NCBI GenBank assembly: GCA_050742975.1
Contig: JBOGDQ010000131.1
Span: forward strand, 1 to 5,263
Direction of reading: 5' to 3'
Length of the DNA stretch: 5,263 nt
DNA from: JBDTGE01 sp050742975
Lineage (GTDB): Bacteria; Actinomycetota; Actinomycetes; Mycobacteriales; Jatrophihabitantaceae
Below, one piece after another: positions 1-5,188 of the stretch. The notes beneath the pieces are model-generated. The model searched no databases and had not been told where the DNA came from. It saw only the letters and a program-made list of their open reading frames with translations. The position numbers and the translations under genes are program-made. Within the stretch, counting starts at the first letter, position 1. Each line of letters opens with the position of its first letter.

Positions 1-42
1 GCGGATCATCGCGTCGCCGTCGAACAGGGTCTTTTCCAGCAT
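1..42 (-). CDS. N-terminus of an unidentified minus-strand protein, cut by the window edge
   Basis: Reading leftward from the ATG at 42-40, 14 codons remain open to the window edge and encode MLEKTLFDGDAMIR. Thirteen of the 14 codons end in G or C, which is the signature of real coding DNA in a genome of this composition. An in-frame TAA lies two codons upstream of the ATG, so the gene cannot start further right. No clear Shine-Dalgarno sequence is visible. It runs in the same direction as the PASTA-like gene at 195-548 and is separated from its stop by about 150 bp, so it could be downstream in the same transcript or have its own promoter. The fragment is too short to assign a family. Confidence 0.5.
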   Translation of the reverse strand, partial: MLEKTLFDGDAMIR

Positions 43-194
43 GGTTTAGATGAAAGCACTCGGATCGGACAATGATCGGGTGCCGCCTACGATTGAGCGC
101 CCGGATCGGCGTACTGGCTGGAAACGGGTGGTTGACTTGATGTTCGAGCCTCACGCCCTACTGATCCTTGCGCGGGACGCGCTGGGCGATCGGG
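43..194. other. Intergenic spacer between two minus-strand genes
   Basis: I see no convincing gene, RNA or terminator here. A plus-strand frame opens at 50, but its third codon positions are not biased as in the neighbouring genes and it runs antisense into the PASTA-like gene. The spacer presumably holds the leader of the left-edge gene. I could not recognise a good -35/-10 pair on the minus strand. Confidence 0.5.
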
Positions 195-548
195 TTACGG
201 CATGGCCCCGGTCGCATTCGAATCGTCGTCGCGCGGCAATTCTCGGGCCGCGGCCAACGAGGGTTGAGGCGGTTCAGGCCTGCGCGGCTCTCGGACACCG
301 CCGGTGGGTAGGTCGCGGACCCAGACGGTCACGGCGTCCCAACGGTGGAGCATGGCACCTGGTAGGGGATCTTGTCGCCGCACAATCCCGTGCAATAGGG
401 GGTCAGGGCTATCCGGGTCCGGGCCGACGAGCAGGAGGCCGTACTCATGGCCGGCCAACCAGGCATTGAGCGTCTGCATGCCACAGAAGTTCGGAACCTC
501 GATCAACTCCGCGTCGTCGACCACATCGCCGTCACCCGGCGGCAGCAT
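195..548 (-). CDS. Small soluble protein with a single PASTA-like domain
   Basis: From ATG 548 this is a 117-residue protein. Residues about 17-79 match the PASTA repeat pattern: VPNFCGM at the start, a short helix with NAW.AGHEYGL, a DPDSP turn, then V-R-R-QDPLPG and a closing strand VTVWVRD. PASTA domains are best known from the extracellular part of PknB-type kinases and some penicillin-binding proteins, where they bind muropeptides. This protein has no signal peptide, membrane segment or kinase domain, so it is probably cytoplasmic and its ligand is unknown. The tail (80-117) is rich in Pro, Arg and Asp and looks disordered. The frame is open further upstream to an ATG at 674, but those 42 residues look like translated spacer and would overlap the PhzF start, so I chose 548; a GTG at 527 is an alternative. 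No strong ribosome binding site decides it. Confidence 0.7.
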   Translation of the reverse strand: MLPPGDGDVVDDAELIEVPNFCGMQTLNAWLAGHEYGLLLVGPDPDSPDPLLHGIVRRQDPLPGAMLHRWDAVTVWVRDLPTGGVREPRRPEPPQPSLAAARELPRDDDSNATGAMP

Positions 549-672
549 ACGCGCGCCGGGCCGTCGGGGCTCCCTACACGAGCCGGCAAGGCGCCCGGTA
601 CCCGATCCGCTTGCGCGGCAGTTGGCTGCTTCCGGCTCAGGCGAAGAAGTGGCATCCGGCATAGTCGGCTGC
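549..672. promoter_or_regulatory. Divergent intergenic region between the PASTA-like and PhzF-like genes
   Basis: These 124 bp separate two divergently oriented genes and should therefore carry promoters for both. That is inferred from gene layout. I could not find a convincing -35/-10 pair on either strand. CATAGT at 660-665 resembles a -10 element but sits too close to the ATG at 673 unless the transcript is nearly leaderless. Confidence 0.35.
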
Positions 673-1530
673 ATGGAACAGCGAGTGGTGTGGACGTCGG
701 TGTTCGCCGACGGTCCGGGCGGTGGTAACCCGTGCCCGGTGGTCTTCGGGGCAGACGAACAGTCTGATGAGGAATTACAGGCCCAGGCGGTCGGCTTCGG
801 CGCGGAAACGGTGTTCGTGCTGCCGCAGCAGTCGGGTGGTGACGTCCGGCTGCGCTACTTCGTTCCGGGGCACGAGATGGAGATGTGCGTGCACGCCACT
901 ATCGCGGCCAGCGTCTTACTAGGACACGCCGGGGACCTTCCCCAGGGACGTGCAACGGTCGAAACACCGTTGGGGACGCTCGGCGTGACGTGGAGCGCTG
1001 CTGCTGCGGTCGTCGATCAATTCGCGCCGGTCTTCGGTGCCGAGGTTACCGACGTCTCACGGATAGCTTCCGCGCTGCGGATCGCGGCGGGCGCGATCGG
1101 CGGGCCCGTGCGCTCGGTCTCGGCGTCACGGCCAAAGTTGATAGTGCCGTTGCCGAGCGAGGCCGTCCTGGACTCCCTTGTTCCTGACTTCGAGCTGCTG
1201 TGGCAGGTCTGCGACGAGCTCAACGTGACCGGCTTCTACCCGTTCGCGCCCGGCGTCGACGGTGCCGATGTGTCTGCACGGCAGTTTCCGCGTCGGGCTG
1301 GCTACGTCGAAGACCCCGCGACCGGAGTGGCCGCCGCTGCTCTGGCCGCGTACCTCGCCCTTGTCCTTCCTAGCCCCGGCTGGCATACGTGGCGCATCGC
1401 TCAAGGCAGAGCGATGGGTCGCCCATCTGTGCTGTTCGCCGAAGCCCACGTAGACGGCTCGAGCACGGTCACTGCCACGCGAGTAGGAGGAACCGCGCGT
1501 AGGCAGCAACGCGACGAACGACGACTCTGA
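673..1530 (+). CDS. PhzF-family isomerase-like protein
   Basis: This is a complete 285-residue protein, the usual length for the PhzF / diaminopimelate-epimerase-like fold. The start is fixed by the N-terminal strand MEQRVVWTSVFADGP followed by GGNPCPVV, which aligns with the first residues of the family. The frame stays open back to 304, but that stretch is antisense to the PASTA-like gene. The catalytic glutamate of PhzF corresponds to E45 in GAETVF. The second motif is MCVHAT (H74), where the family normally has GHAT, so V73 is a substitution. The C-terminal lobe has the hallmark EDPATG (D214) and the typical ending QGRAMGRPS...VGG. PhzF itself isomerises a dihydro-hydroxyanthranilate in phenazine synthesis, but most homologues are of unknown substrate, and no other phenazine genes are visible here. 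It is probably cytosolic. It is divergent from the PASTA-like gene and followed by a 283-bp spacer, so it is likely monocistronic. Confidence 0.93.
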   Translation: MEQRVVWTSVFADGPGGGNPCPVVFGADEQSDEELQAQAVGFGAETVFVLPQQSGGDVRLRYFVPGHEMEMCVHATIAASVLLGHAGDLPQGRATVETPLGTLGVTWSAAAAVVDQFAPVFGAEVTDVSRIASALRIAAGAIGGPVRSVSASRPKLIVPLPSEAVLDSLVPDFELLWQVCDELNVTGFYPFAPGVDGADVSARQFPRRAGYVEDPATGVAAAALAAYLALVLPSPGWHTWRIAQGRAMGRPSVLFAEAHVDGSSTVTATRVGGTARRQQRDERRL

Positions 1531-1579
1531 ACCGACGTTTCGTGTCTCTGGGGTGTTGGACAACCAGTCCCGGGTTCGG

Positions 1580-1604
1580 TCCCGTTCGTTAACGCTGAAC
1601 GGGA
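1580..1604. repeat. 8-bp inverted repeat with a palindromic GTTAAC core
   Basis: TCCCGTTC (1580-1587) is the exact reverse complement of GAACGGGA (1597-1604). The 9-base gap contains GTTAAC, itself a palindrome, so the site is nearly symmetric over 25 bp. It lies about 50 bp past the PhzF stop. No T-run follows, which argues against a classical intrinsic terminator. It could be an operator for the operon's own helix-turn-helix protein or an accessory site for the recombinase, or simply a hairpin. Confidence 0.6.
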
Positions 1605-1743
1605 TGGCGTCGGTCAGGTCGACACGTCAGCTCTTGCCGGCGACGGTACTAAGCAACAGTCGACGGGTTCTTGAGCGCACCGACCTGCTCATCGACCCTC
1701 GGTTGCGCATGGGCTGGGACCTGTCGAGCGGGGCGACGCGCCA

Positions 1744-1773
1744 GCTCAGCGTTCCGAACGTTCGTCGTTGAGC
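1744..1773. repeat. Inverted repeat or hairpin 40 bp before the recombinase start
   Basis: GCTCAGCG (1744-1751) can pair with CGTTGAGC (1766-1773), eight pairs including one G-T. The enclosed 14 bases contain the perfect 10-bp palindrome CGAACGTTCG (1755-1764). Such symmetry just upstream of a gene is typical of a protein-binding site; the right arm also contains the only -35-like hexamer seen here. The role is inferred. Confidence 0.5.
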
Positions 1774-1801
1774 ATGGCAGACTCTCGCCTGGGAACTTAG
1801 A

Positions 1802-1821
1802 CCTTCAGTGTGAGTGAACTC
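1802..1821. repeat. Left copy of an imperfect 20-bp direct repeat flanking the operon
   Basis: This stretch shares CCTTCAGT and, in the same register, TGAAC with 5122-5141, for 15 identities in 20. Internally it is a short inverted repeat, TTCA-N7-TGAA, the layout of tyrosine-recombinase core sites (inverted arms around a 6-8 bp spacer). It overlaps the GTG start of the recombinase. A match of this quality between two spacers of this size could arise by chance, so the att-site reading is tentative. Confidence 0.3.
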
Positions 1822-2911
1822 GGACGGGTGGATCTTGACTCTGGCTCTGGTGCGGGATCTGCGCGAGCAGCGGCCGCTGGCCTCCGACGAACAGGTCGCG
1901 GACTTCGAGACGGACCTGCTGGCCGGGTTTGTGCTGGCGCGGGCTTCGGCAGGGTTGGCCGACTCGACGATCCGCAATGACACCAATCATCTGGAGCTGA
2001 TCCGGGACTGGTTCGGCCGGCCGCTGTGGGAGATGCAGCCCACCGACGCCGATGCCTACTTCGGCAAGGTGCTGCGCGATGCGCGACCGGCAACGCGGAC
2101 CGGTCGGGCAGCAGCACTGTCGGTGTACTTCGCGTTCCTCGAACTGCGCCATAAGGTCGAGCTGCACAACCTGACCGGGCGAGTGGTCGCGTGCCCGCTC
2201 GATGAGATGAACCGGCCCCGGGCGTCGGTGGATGCGCAGCTGCGGGTGCCGCCGAGCGAGGAGGAGATCGAGGGCCTGTTCGCGGGGTGGCGCGAGGATT
2301 TAGTGACCTGTCGAAAGTTCGGTCCGTCGGCACGCAACTACGCCGTCGCGCGGCTGGCGGCCGATGTCGGGCTGCGGATCAACGAGGCCCGCATGCTCGA
2401 CCTGGACGACGTGCGCTGGGATCTGGGCCGGTTCGGCAAGCTCAACGTCCGCCACGGTAAGGGCTCACGACGCAAGGGACCCAAGCCCCGCCTGGTGCCT
2501 CTGATCAACGGCGCGGACCAGAACCTGCGCTGGTTCATCGAGGACGTGTGGGCTCAGTTCGATGCTGATCATTCCCGGCTGGGTGCTCCGCTGTTCCCGT
2601 CCGAACGCAAGAACGGGGACGGTTCCAGCGCCCGCGCGACCGCGGACGTGTTCCGTCGATCGCTGGCCGAGGCCACCGCCGCGCATTTGCGGGGCTGGAC
2701 GGGAAAGCTGACCCCGCACGTGCTGCGGCACTACTGCGCCTCCCAGCTCTACGGGGCCGGGATGACGCTGTTCGCGATCCAGGAGCTACTCGGTCATTCC
2801 TGGACCGGGACGACGGCCCGGTATGTGCACGTGCACCGCTCGCACGTGGAAGACGCCTGGCTGCGTGGTCACGAACGTGCCACCGACCGATGGAAGGGGT
2901 TGGGCCGATGA
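1814..2911 (+). CDS. Tyrosine recombinase / site-specific integrase, catalytically complete
   Basis: This 365-residue protein has both domains of a XerC/D- or phage-integrase-type enzyme. Residues about 30-115 are the helical core-binding domain (ARASAGLADSTIRND, then the ALSVYFAFLEL helix). Residues about 145-355 are the catalytic domain, with R188 in DVGLRINEA, K216 in HGKGSRRKG, H302 and R305 in HVLRHYCAS, H328 in LLGHSW and the nucleophile Y337 in ARYVHV. All expected catalytic residues are present, so it should cut and rejoin DNA through a 3'-phosphotyrosine. An in-frame TGA directly precedes GTG 1814, so the start cannot be further upstream. There is no clear ribosome binding site, and GTG 1850 is an alternative that removes 12 residues. 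The stop overlaps the next ATG. It is first in a four-gene coupled operon, unlike a simple phage integrase. The family is sure; target site and partner roles are unknown. Confidence 0.93.
   Translation: MNSDGWILTLALVRDLREQRPLASDEQVADFETDLLAGFVLARASAGLADSTIRNDTNHLELIRDWFGRPLWEMQPTDADAYFGKVLRDARPATRTGRAAALSVYFAFLELRHKVELHNLTGRVVACPLDEMNRPRASVDAQLRVPPSEEEIEGLFAGWREDLVTCRKFGPSARNYAVARLAADVGLRINEARMLDLDDVRWDLGRFGKLNVRHGKGSRRKGPKPRLVPLINGADQNLRWFIEDVWAQFDADHSRLGAPLFPSERKNGDGSSARATADVFRRSLAEATAAHLRGWTGKLTPHVLRHYCASQLYGAGMTLFAIQELLGHSWTGTTARYVHVHRSHVEDAWLRGHERATDRWKGLGR
2892..2899 (+). promoter_or_regulatory. Ribosome binding site of the helix-turn-helix gene
   Basis: GGAAGGGG lies 8 bases before the ATG at 2908, inside the last codons of the recombinase. 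It is the clearest Shine-Dalgarno sequence in the operon and decides the start at 2908 over the in-frame ATG at 2890, which it overlaps. Confidence 0.7.
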
Positions 2912-3240
2912 AGTGGAACCTTCGCCTGGCCGCGGCCAACCGCGGCATCTGGAAGGCAAGCGAGCTCAAGCGGATGCTCGCCGAGCGCGGTGTCGTGATC
3001 AGTGCCGGCAAGATGTCTGGTCTGTGGTCCGGGCAGCCGAACACGATCCGTCTCGATGAGTTGGACGTGATCTGTGCGGTGCTGGGCTGCGGTGTCGAGG
3101 AGCTGCTGCTGCCCGAGCCCGACTCGGTGCCCGAGCCGACGCCGGCATCATCGCCGGGCGAGCGGGTCGCCGCCACCAGCGGACACGATCGCAGCGTGAA
3201 GCCGCGTAGCCGCAGCGGACGCTCGCTGCCGCCTCGATGA
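2908..3240 (+). CDS. Small Cro/C1-type helix-turn-helix DNA-binding protein
   Basis: This is a 110-residue protein. Residues about 3-70 fit the five-helix Cro/C1 (XRE-like) fold: LRLAAANRGIW, ASELKRMLAERG as the first part of the helix-turn-helix, ISAGKMSGLWSG as the recognition segment, and LDELDVICAVLGCGVEELL as the closing helices. Residues 70-110 form a Pro/Ser-rich then Arg/Lys-rich tail that looks disordered. The start overlaps the recombinase stop (ATGA 2908-2911) and its own stop overlaps the next start (ATGA 3237-3240), so its synthesis is coupled to both neighbours. Small DNA-binding proteins beside an integrase are often excisionases (directionality factors) or operon repressors; either is possible here, and the fold favours a repressor-like binder. 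The symmetric sites at 1580-1604 and 1744-1773 are candidate operators. Confidence 0.85.
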   Translation: MKWNLRLAAANRGIWKASELKRMLAERGVVISAGKMSGLWSGQPNTIRLDELDVICAVLGCGVEELLLPEPDSVPEPTPASSPGERVAATSGHDRSVKPRSRSGRSLPPR

Positions 3241-4505
3241 TCTGCGTGCGCTGCAGCTCGGTATTCGAAGACGGGCGTCGAGACCGGCTTTACTGCAGCC
3301 CCAACTGCCGCAAGCGGGCCTCGGAGAAACGCGTCAAGGCCGGGACCGCGCCGCCGCCGCGCTGGCAACATCCCGCACTCAGCTCGAACAACCCCGCTTT
3401 GCAGTCCGCAGCCGCCCACGCGAAAGAACTCAGCGCGGCCCACGGCTGGGCACCGGGCACGTTCTTGCAAGTGCTCGACGGGTTGACCGTCCTGCTGCAC
3501 GAGCGCCACCCCGGCGAACCGGTCCCGCTCAGCGAGGTCAGGATCGAGGCGTCACGTCACGGCCGCGGCGCCCGCATCGTCGAGGTGCTCGCCGACGTGA
3601 ATCTGCTCGACGATGACACCATCCCGGCGGTCCGGTCCTGGATCGACCGTCGCAGCGACGAGCTTGCTGCGGGCTTCGCCGGCGATGTCCGCGCTTGGCT
3701 GTTGTTGCTGCTCGACGGCGACGCCCGCAACCGGCGACGGTCAGCGCTCACCATCTACGGCTACTTCGGGTCGGTCAAGCCGCTGTTGCAGGACTGGTCC
3801 GGGTCGCGCGGGCATCTGCGCGAGATCACCGCAGCCGACATCACGATCGCGCTGGAACCGTTGCGCGGATGGCGACGTAGCAACACCATCACGGCGCTAC
3901 GCTCCCTGTTCCGGTTCGCCACGCGTCGGCGGATCGTGTTCGCCAACCCCACCGCTCGGCTGGCCAACCCGGACGGGACTCGCAGCCTGCTGCCGATGAG
4001 CGACGCCGAGATCCGCGCAATCGAAGCCAGCATCGAAACCCCGGCCCAACGTCTCGTCATCGCCCTCGCAGCCGTGCACGCCGCGTCGGTCTCGACCATC
4101 CGACACCTCACCCTCGCTGACGTCGACCTGCCGAATCGGCGGATCACCCTCGACGGAGTCGCCCAGCCGATCGCTTCATTGACCCATCAGGCACTACGCG
4201 CCTGGCTCCACTACCGGCGGCGCGCCTGGCCGCACACACCCAACCGGCACCTGATCATCTGTCGGGGAAACTCACACGGCATCGGTCCGGTCGGCCGCAG
4301 CTTCCTCACCGAGCGACTGCTGCCGCCCGGCGTCACCATCGACCGGATCCGCAAAGACCGCGTCCTGCACGAAGCACTCAGCGTCGGACCCGACCCGCTG
4401 CACCTGTCCCTGGTCTTCAACCTCGCCCAGACCACCGCCGGCCGATACGCGACCTTCGCCCGCGCCCTGCTCGACGATCAAGTCGACGAAGACAACGGGC
4501 GATGA
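3237..4505 (+). CDS. Zinc-finger protein with a degenerate tyrosine-recombinase-like domain
   Basis: This is a 422-residue protein. At the N-terminus C3-x2-C6 and C20-x3-C24 (YCSPNCRKRA) form a zinc-finger-like motif. Residues 35-140 are not recognised. Residues about 147-240 resemble an integrase core-binding domain (LTIYGYF, then NTITALRSLFRFATRRR and NPTARL). Residues about 252-412 follow the catalytic-domain plan: the LTLADVDL segment aligns with the region after the first catalytic Arg, but the Arg position reads Ser (S284). I see no beta-hairpin Lys. The HxxR box reads D369-x2-R372, and the third His aligns with N395, while R403-Y404 remain in the usual Tyr context. It therefore looks like a non-catalytic recombinase paralogue, plausibly a partner that binds DNA or the active recombinase. 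It overlaps both neighbours by ATGA. There is no Shine-Dalgarno, so translation probably depends on coupling. The alignment was made by eye; the fold call is likely, the loss of activity inferred. Confidence 0.8.
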   Translation: MICVRCSSVFEDGRRDRLYCSPNCRKRASEKRVKAGTAPPPRWQHPALSSNNPALQSAAAHAKELSAAHGWAPGTFLQVLDGLTVLLHERHPGEPVPLSEVRIEASRHGRGARIVEVLADVNLLDDDTIPAVRSWIDRRSDELAAGFAGDVRAWLLLLLDGDARNRRRSALTIYGYFGSVKPLLQDWSGSRGHLREITAADITIALEPLRGWRRSNTITALRSLFRFATRRRIVFANPTARLANPDGTRSLLPMSDAEIRAIEASIETPAQRLVIALAAVHAASVSTIRHLTLADVDLPNRRITLDGVAQPIASLTHQALRAWLHYRRRAWPHTPNRHLIICRGNSHGIGPVGRSFLTERLLPPGVTIDRIRKDRVLHEALSVGPDPLHLSLVFNLAQTTAGRYATFARALLDDQVDEDNGR

Positions 4506-5059
4506 GCGACATCATGCCGGATCAGCCGCTGCTCATCGTGCTTGCTGGCCGGCCTGGCACCGGCAAGACCACGCTCGGACAGGCGTTGGCCAGGGAGCTA
4601 CGAGCGGCGTTCCTGCGCATCGACGCGATCGAAACGGCAGTCGTGCGTTGCGGCCTGGCACAGCCTCCGGTCGGGCCGGTCGGCTACGCCGTTGCCCACG
4701 AGATTGCAGCGGCAACACTCGCGCTCGGCACGCCCGTGGTCATCGATGCGGTCAACCCGGTGCCCGAGGCCCGTTCAGCGTGGTGGGCGCTCGCCTCGTC
4801 GACATCGCTCGTCATCTTCGAAACCGTTCTTGCCGACGACGCTGAACACCGCCGGCGAGTCGAGGCTCGCCAACCTGATTTGGCCGACCAGACCGTCCCT
4901 ACGTGGGAGCAGGTCCTCGCAAGTGACTACCTGGCGTGGGACGAAGCTCGAGACGGGCCACGCCACGTCATCGACATGACCGACACCAAACGTGGCGTGA
5001 CAGCAGCACTCGCGCACCTTCAGCAGCGACTCTCGCGCCTCCATCGCCAGGAAAGCTGA
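4502..5059 (+). CDS. P-loop kinase-like protein of the AAA_33 type
   Basis: This is a 185-residue soluble protein. The Walker A motif GRPGTGKTT spans residues 16-24 directly after the first strand (LLIVLA). RIDAIE (D41, E44) follows, as in small-molecule kinases of this fold. The strand VVIDAVNP (D82, N85) is the Walker-B-like segment. A lid-like helix HRRRVEAR (116-123) supplies arginines, and PTWEQVLASDYLAWD (133-147) is a stretch common in this family. The fold is shared with gluconate kinase, adenylylsulfate kinase, chloramphenicol phosphotransferase and zeta-type toxins, so ATP-dependent phosphorylation of a small molecule is the most likely activity; the substrate is unknown. The start overlaps the preceding stop (ATGA 4502-4505); an in-frame ATG at 4514 is an alternative. 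Nothing in it suggests a direct part in recombination, so it may be cargo, though the tight coupling argues that it belongs to the unit. Confidence 0.82.
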   Translation: MSDIMPDQPLLIVLAGRPGTGKTTLGQALARELRAAFLRIDAIETAVVRCGLAQPPVGPVGYAVAHEIAAATLALGTPVVIDAVNPVPEARSAWWALASSTSLVIFETVLADDAEHRRRVEARQPDLADQTVPTWEQVLASDYLAWDEARDGPRHVIDMTDTKRGVTAALAHLQQRLSRLHRQES

Positions 5060-5062
5060 CGC

Positions 5063-5111
5063 GGAACCCGAGGCCAACCCGGAGCGACACCCGAAGAATG
5101 CGTCGGGTTCC
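5063..5111 (+). terminator. Possible operon terminator: inverted repeat right after the last stop codon
   Basis: GGAACCCGA (5063-5071) is the exact reverse complement of TCGGGTTCC (5103-5111), giving a 9-bp stem with a 31-base loop, beginning 3 bases past the TGA. The right arm can instead pair with ACCCGA (5089-5094) as a 6-bp hairpin with an 8-base loop. No U-run follows, as is common in actinobacteria, so termination is plausible but not shown; a protein-binding role is the alternative. Confidence 0.4.
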
Positions 5112-5113
5112 CG

Positions 5114-5138
5114 CTGAAAGTCCTTCAGTCTCGCTGAA
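5114..5138. repeat. Alternating CTGAA / TTCAG / CTGAA repeat with 5-base spacers
   Basis: CTGAA (5114-5118), TTCAG (5124-5128) and CTGAA (5134-5138) are each separated by exactly five bases. The central element can pair with either side, and all elements repeat at a 10-bp period, one helical turn, so a bound protein would meet them on the same face. Outer GGGTTC (5105-5110) and GAACCC (5136-5141) add a further inverted pair. It could be a recombinase or regulator site. Confidence 0.45.
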
Positions 5139-5141
5139 CCC
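5122..5141. repeat. Right copy of the imperfect 20-bp direct repeat flanking the operon
   Basis: It matches 1802-1821 at 15 of 20 positions, with CCTTCAGT contiguous and TGAAC in register. It contains the inverted arms TTCAG and CTGAA around five bases. If the pair is real it would bound a unit of about 3.3 kb carrying exactly the four-gene operon. Chance similarity is not excluded. Confidence 0.3.
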
Positions 5142-5188
5142 ACGAAGATCCTGCCCGTTTACCCCGCCCGAGCTAAGGCCCGGTCGAG

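Larger units (their letters stand above)
1531..1813. other. Repeat-bearing intergenic region upstream of the recombinase operon
   Basis: This 283-bp stretch separates the PhzF-like gene from the recombinase operon and must contain the operon promoter. It holds two inverted repeats (1580-1604 and 1744-1773) and the left copy of an imperfect direct repeat (1802-1821). A plus-strand frame of 72 codons runs from GTG 1553 to a stop at 1771 with about 78 percent G/C at third positions. It has no ribosome binding site and no recognisable motif, so I do not call it a gene, though a small unknown gene or a remnant cannot be excluded. TTGAGC at 1768-1773 could be a -35 element, but no matching -10 is convincing. 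Confidence 0.55.

Noticed and set aside
304..672. Upstream extension of the PhzF-like frame to GTG 304
   Set aside because: It is antisense to the PASTA-like gene, has no family similarity, and the PhzF fold begins exactly at ATG 673.
549..674. N-terminal extension of the PASTA-like protein to ATG 674
   Set aside because: The 42 extra residues look like translated spacer (Pro/Ser/Arg/Gly) and would overlap the PhzF start; ATG 548 leaves a normal divergent intergenic gap.
1567..1586. tRNA T-arm-like segment (CGGGTTCGGTCCCG), which could be a tRNA 3'-end attachment site
   Set aside because: The loop is one base short of a T-loop, no acceptor or anticodon arm can be built around it, and there is no CCA end.
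1797..2333. Minus-strand frames over the 5' part of the recombinase gene
   Set aside because: They are antisense shadows of the core-binding domain with no recognisable motifs.
2825..2836. Perfect 12-bp palindrome GTGCACGTGCAC next to the catalytic Tyr codon
   Set aside because: It is explained by codons for Val-His-Val-His in a high-GC gene, within a conserved protein region.
2535..3509. Long minus-strand frame of 324 codons
   Set aside because: It is antisense to three genes with clear domain matches; its translation is low-complexity Arg/Ser/Pro, typical of shadow frames in high-GC DNA.
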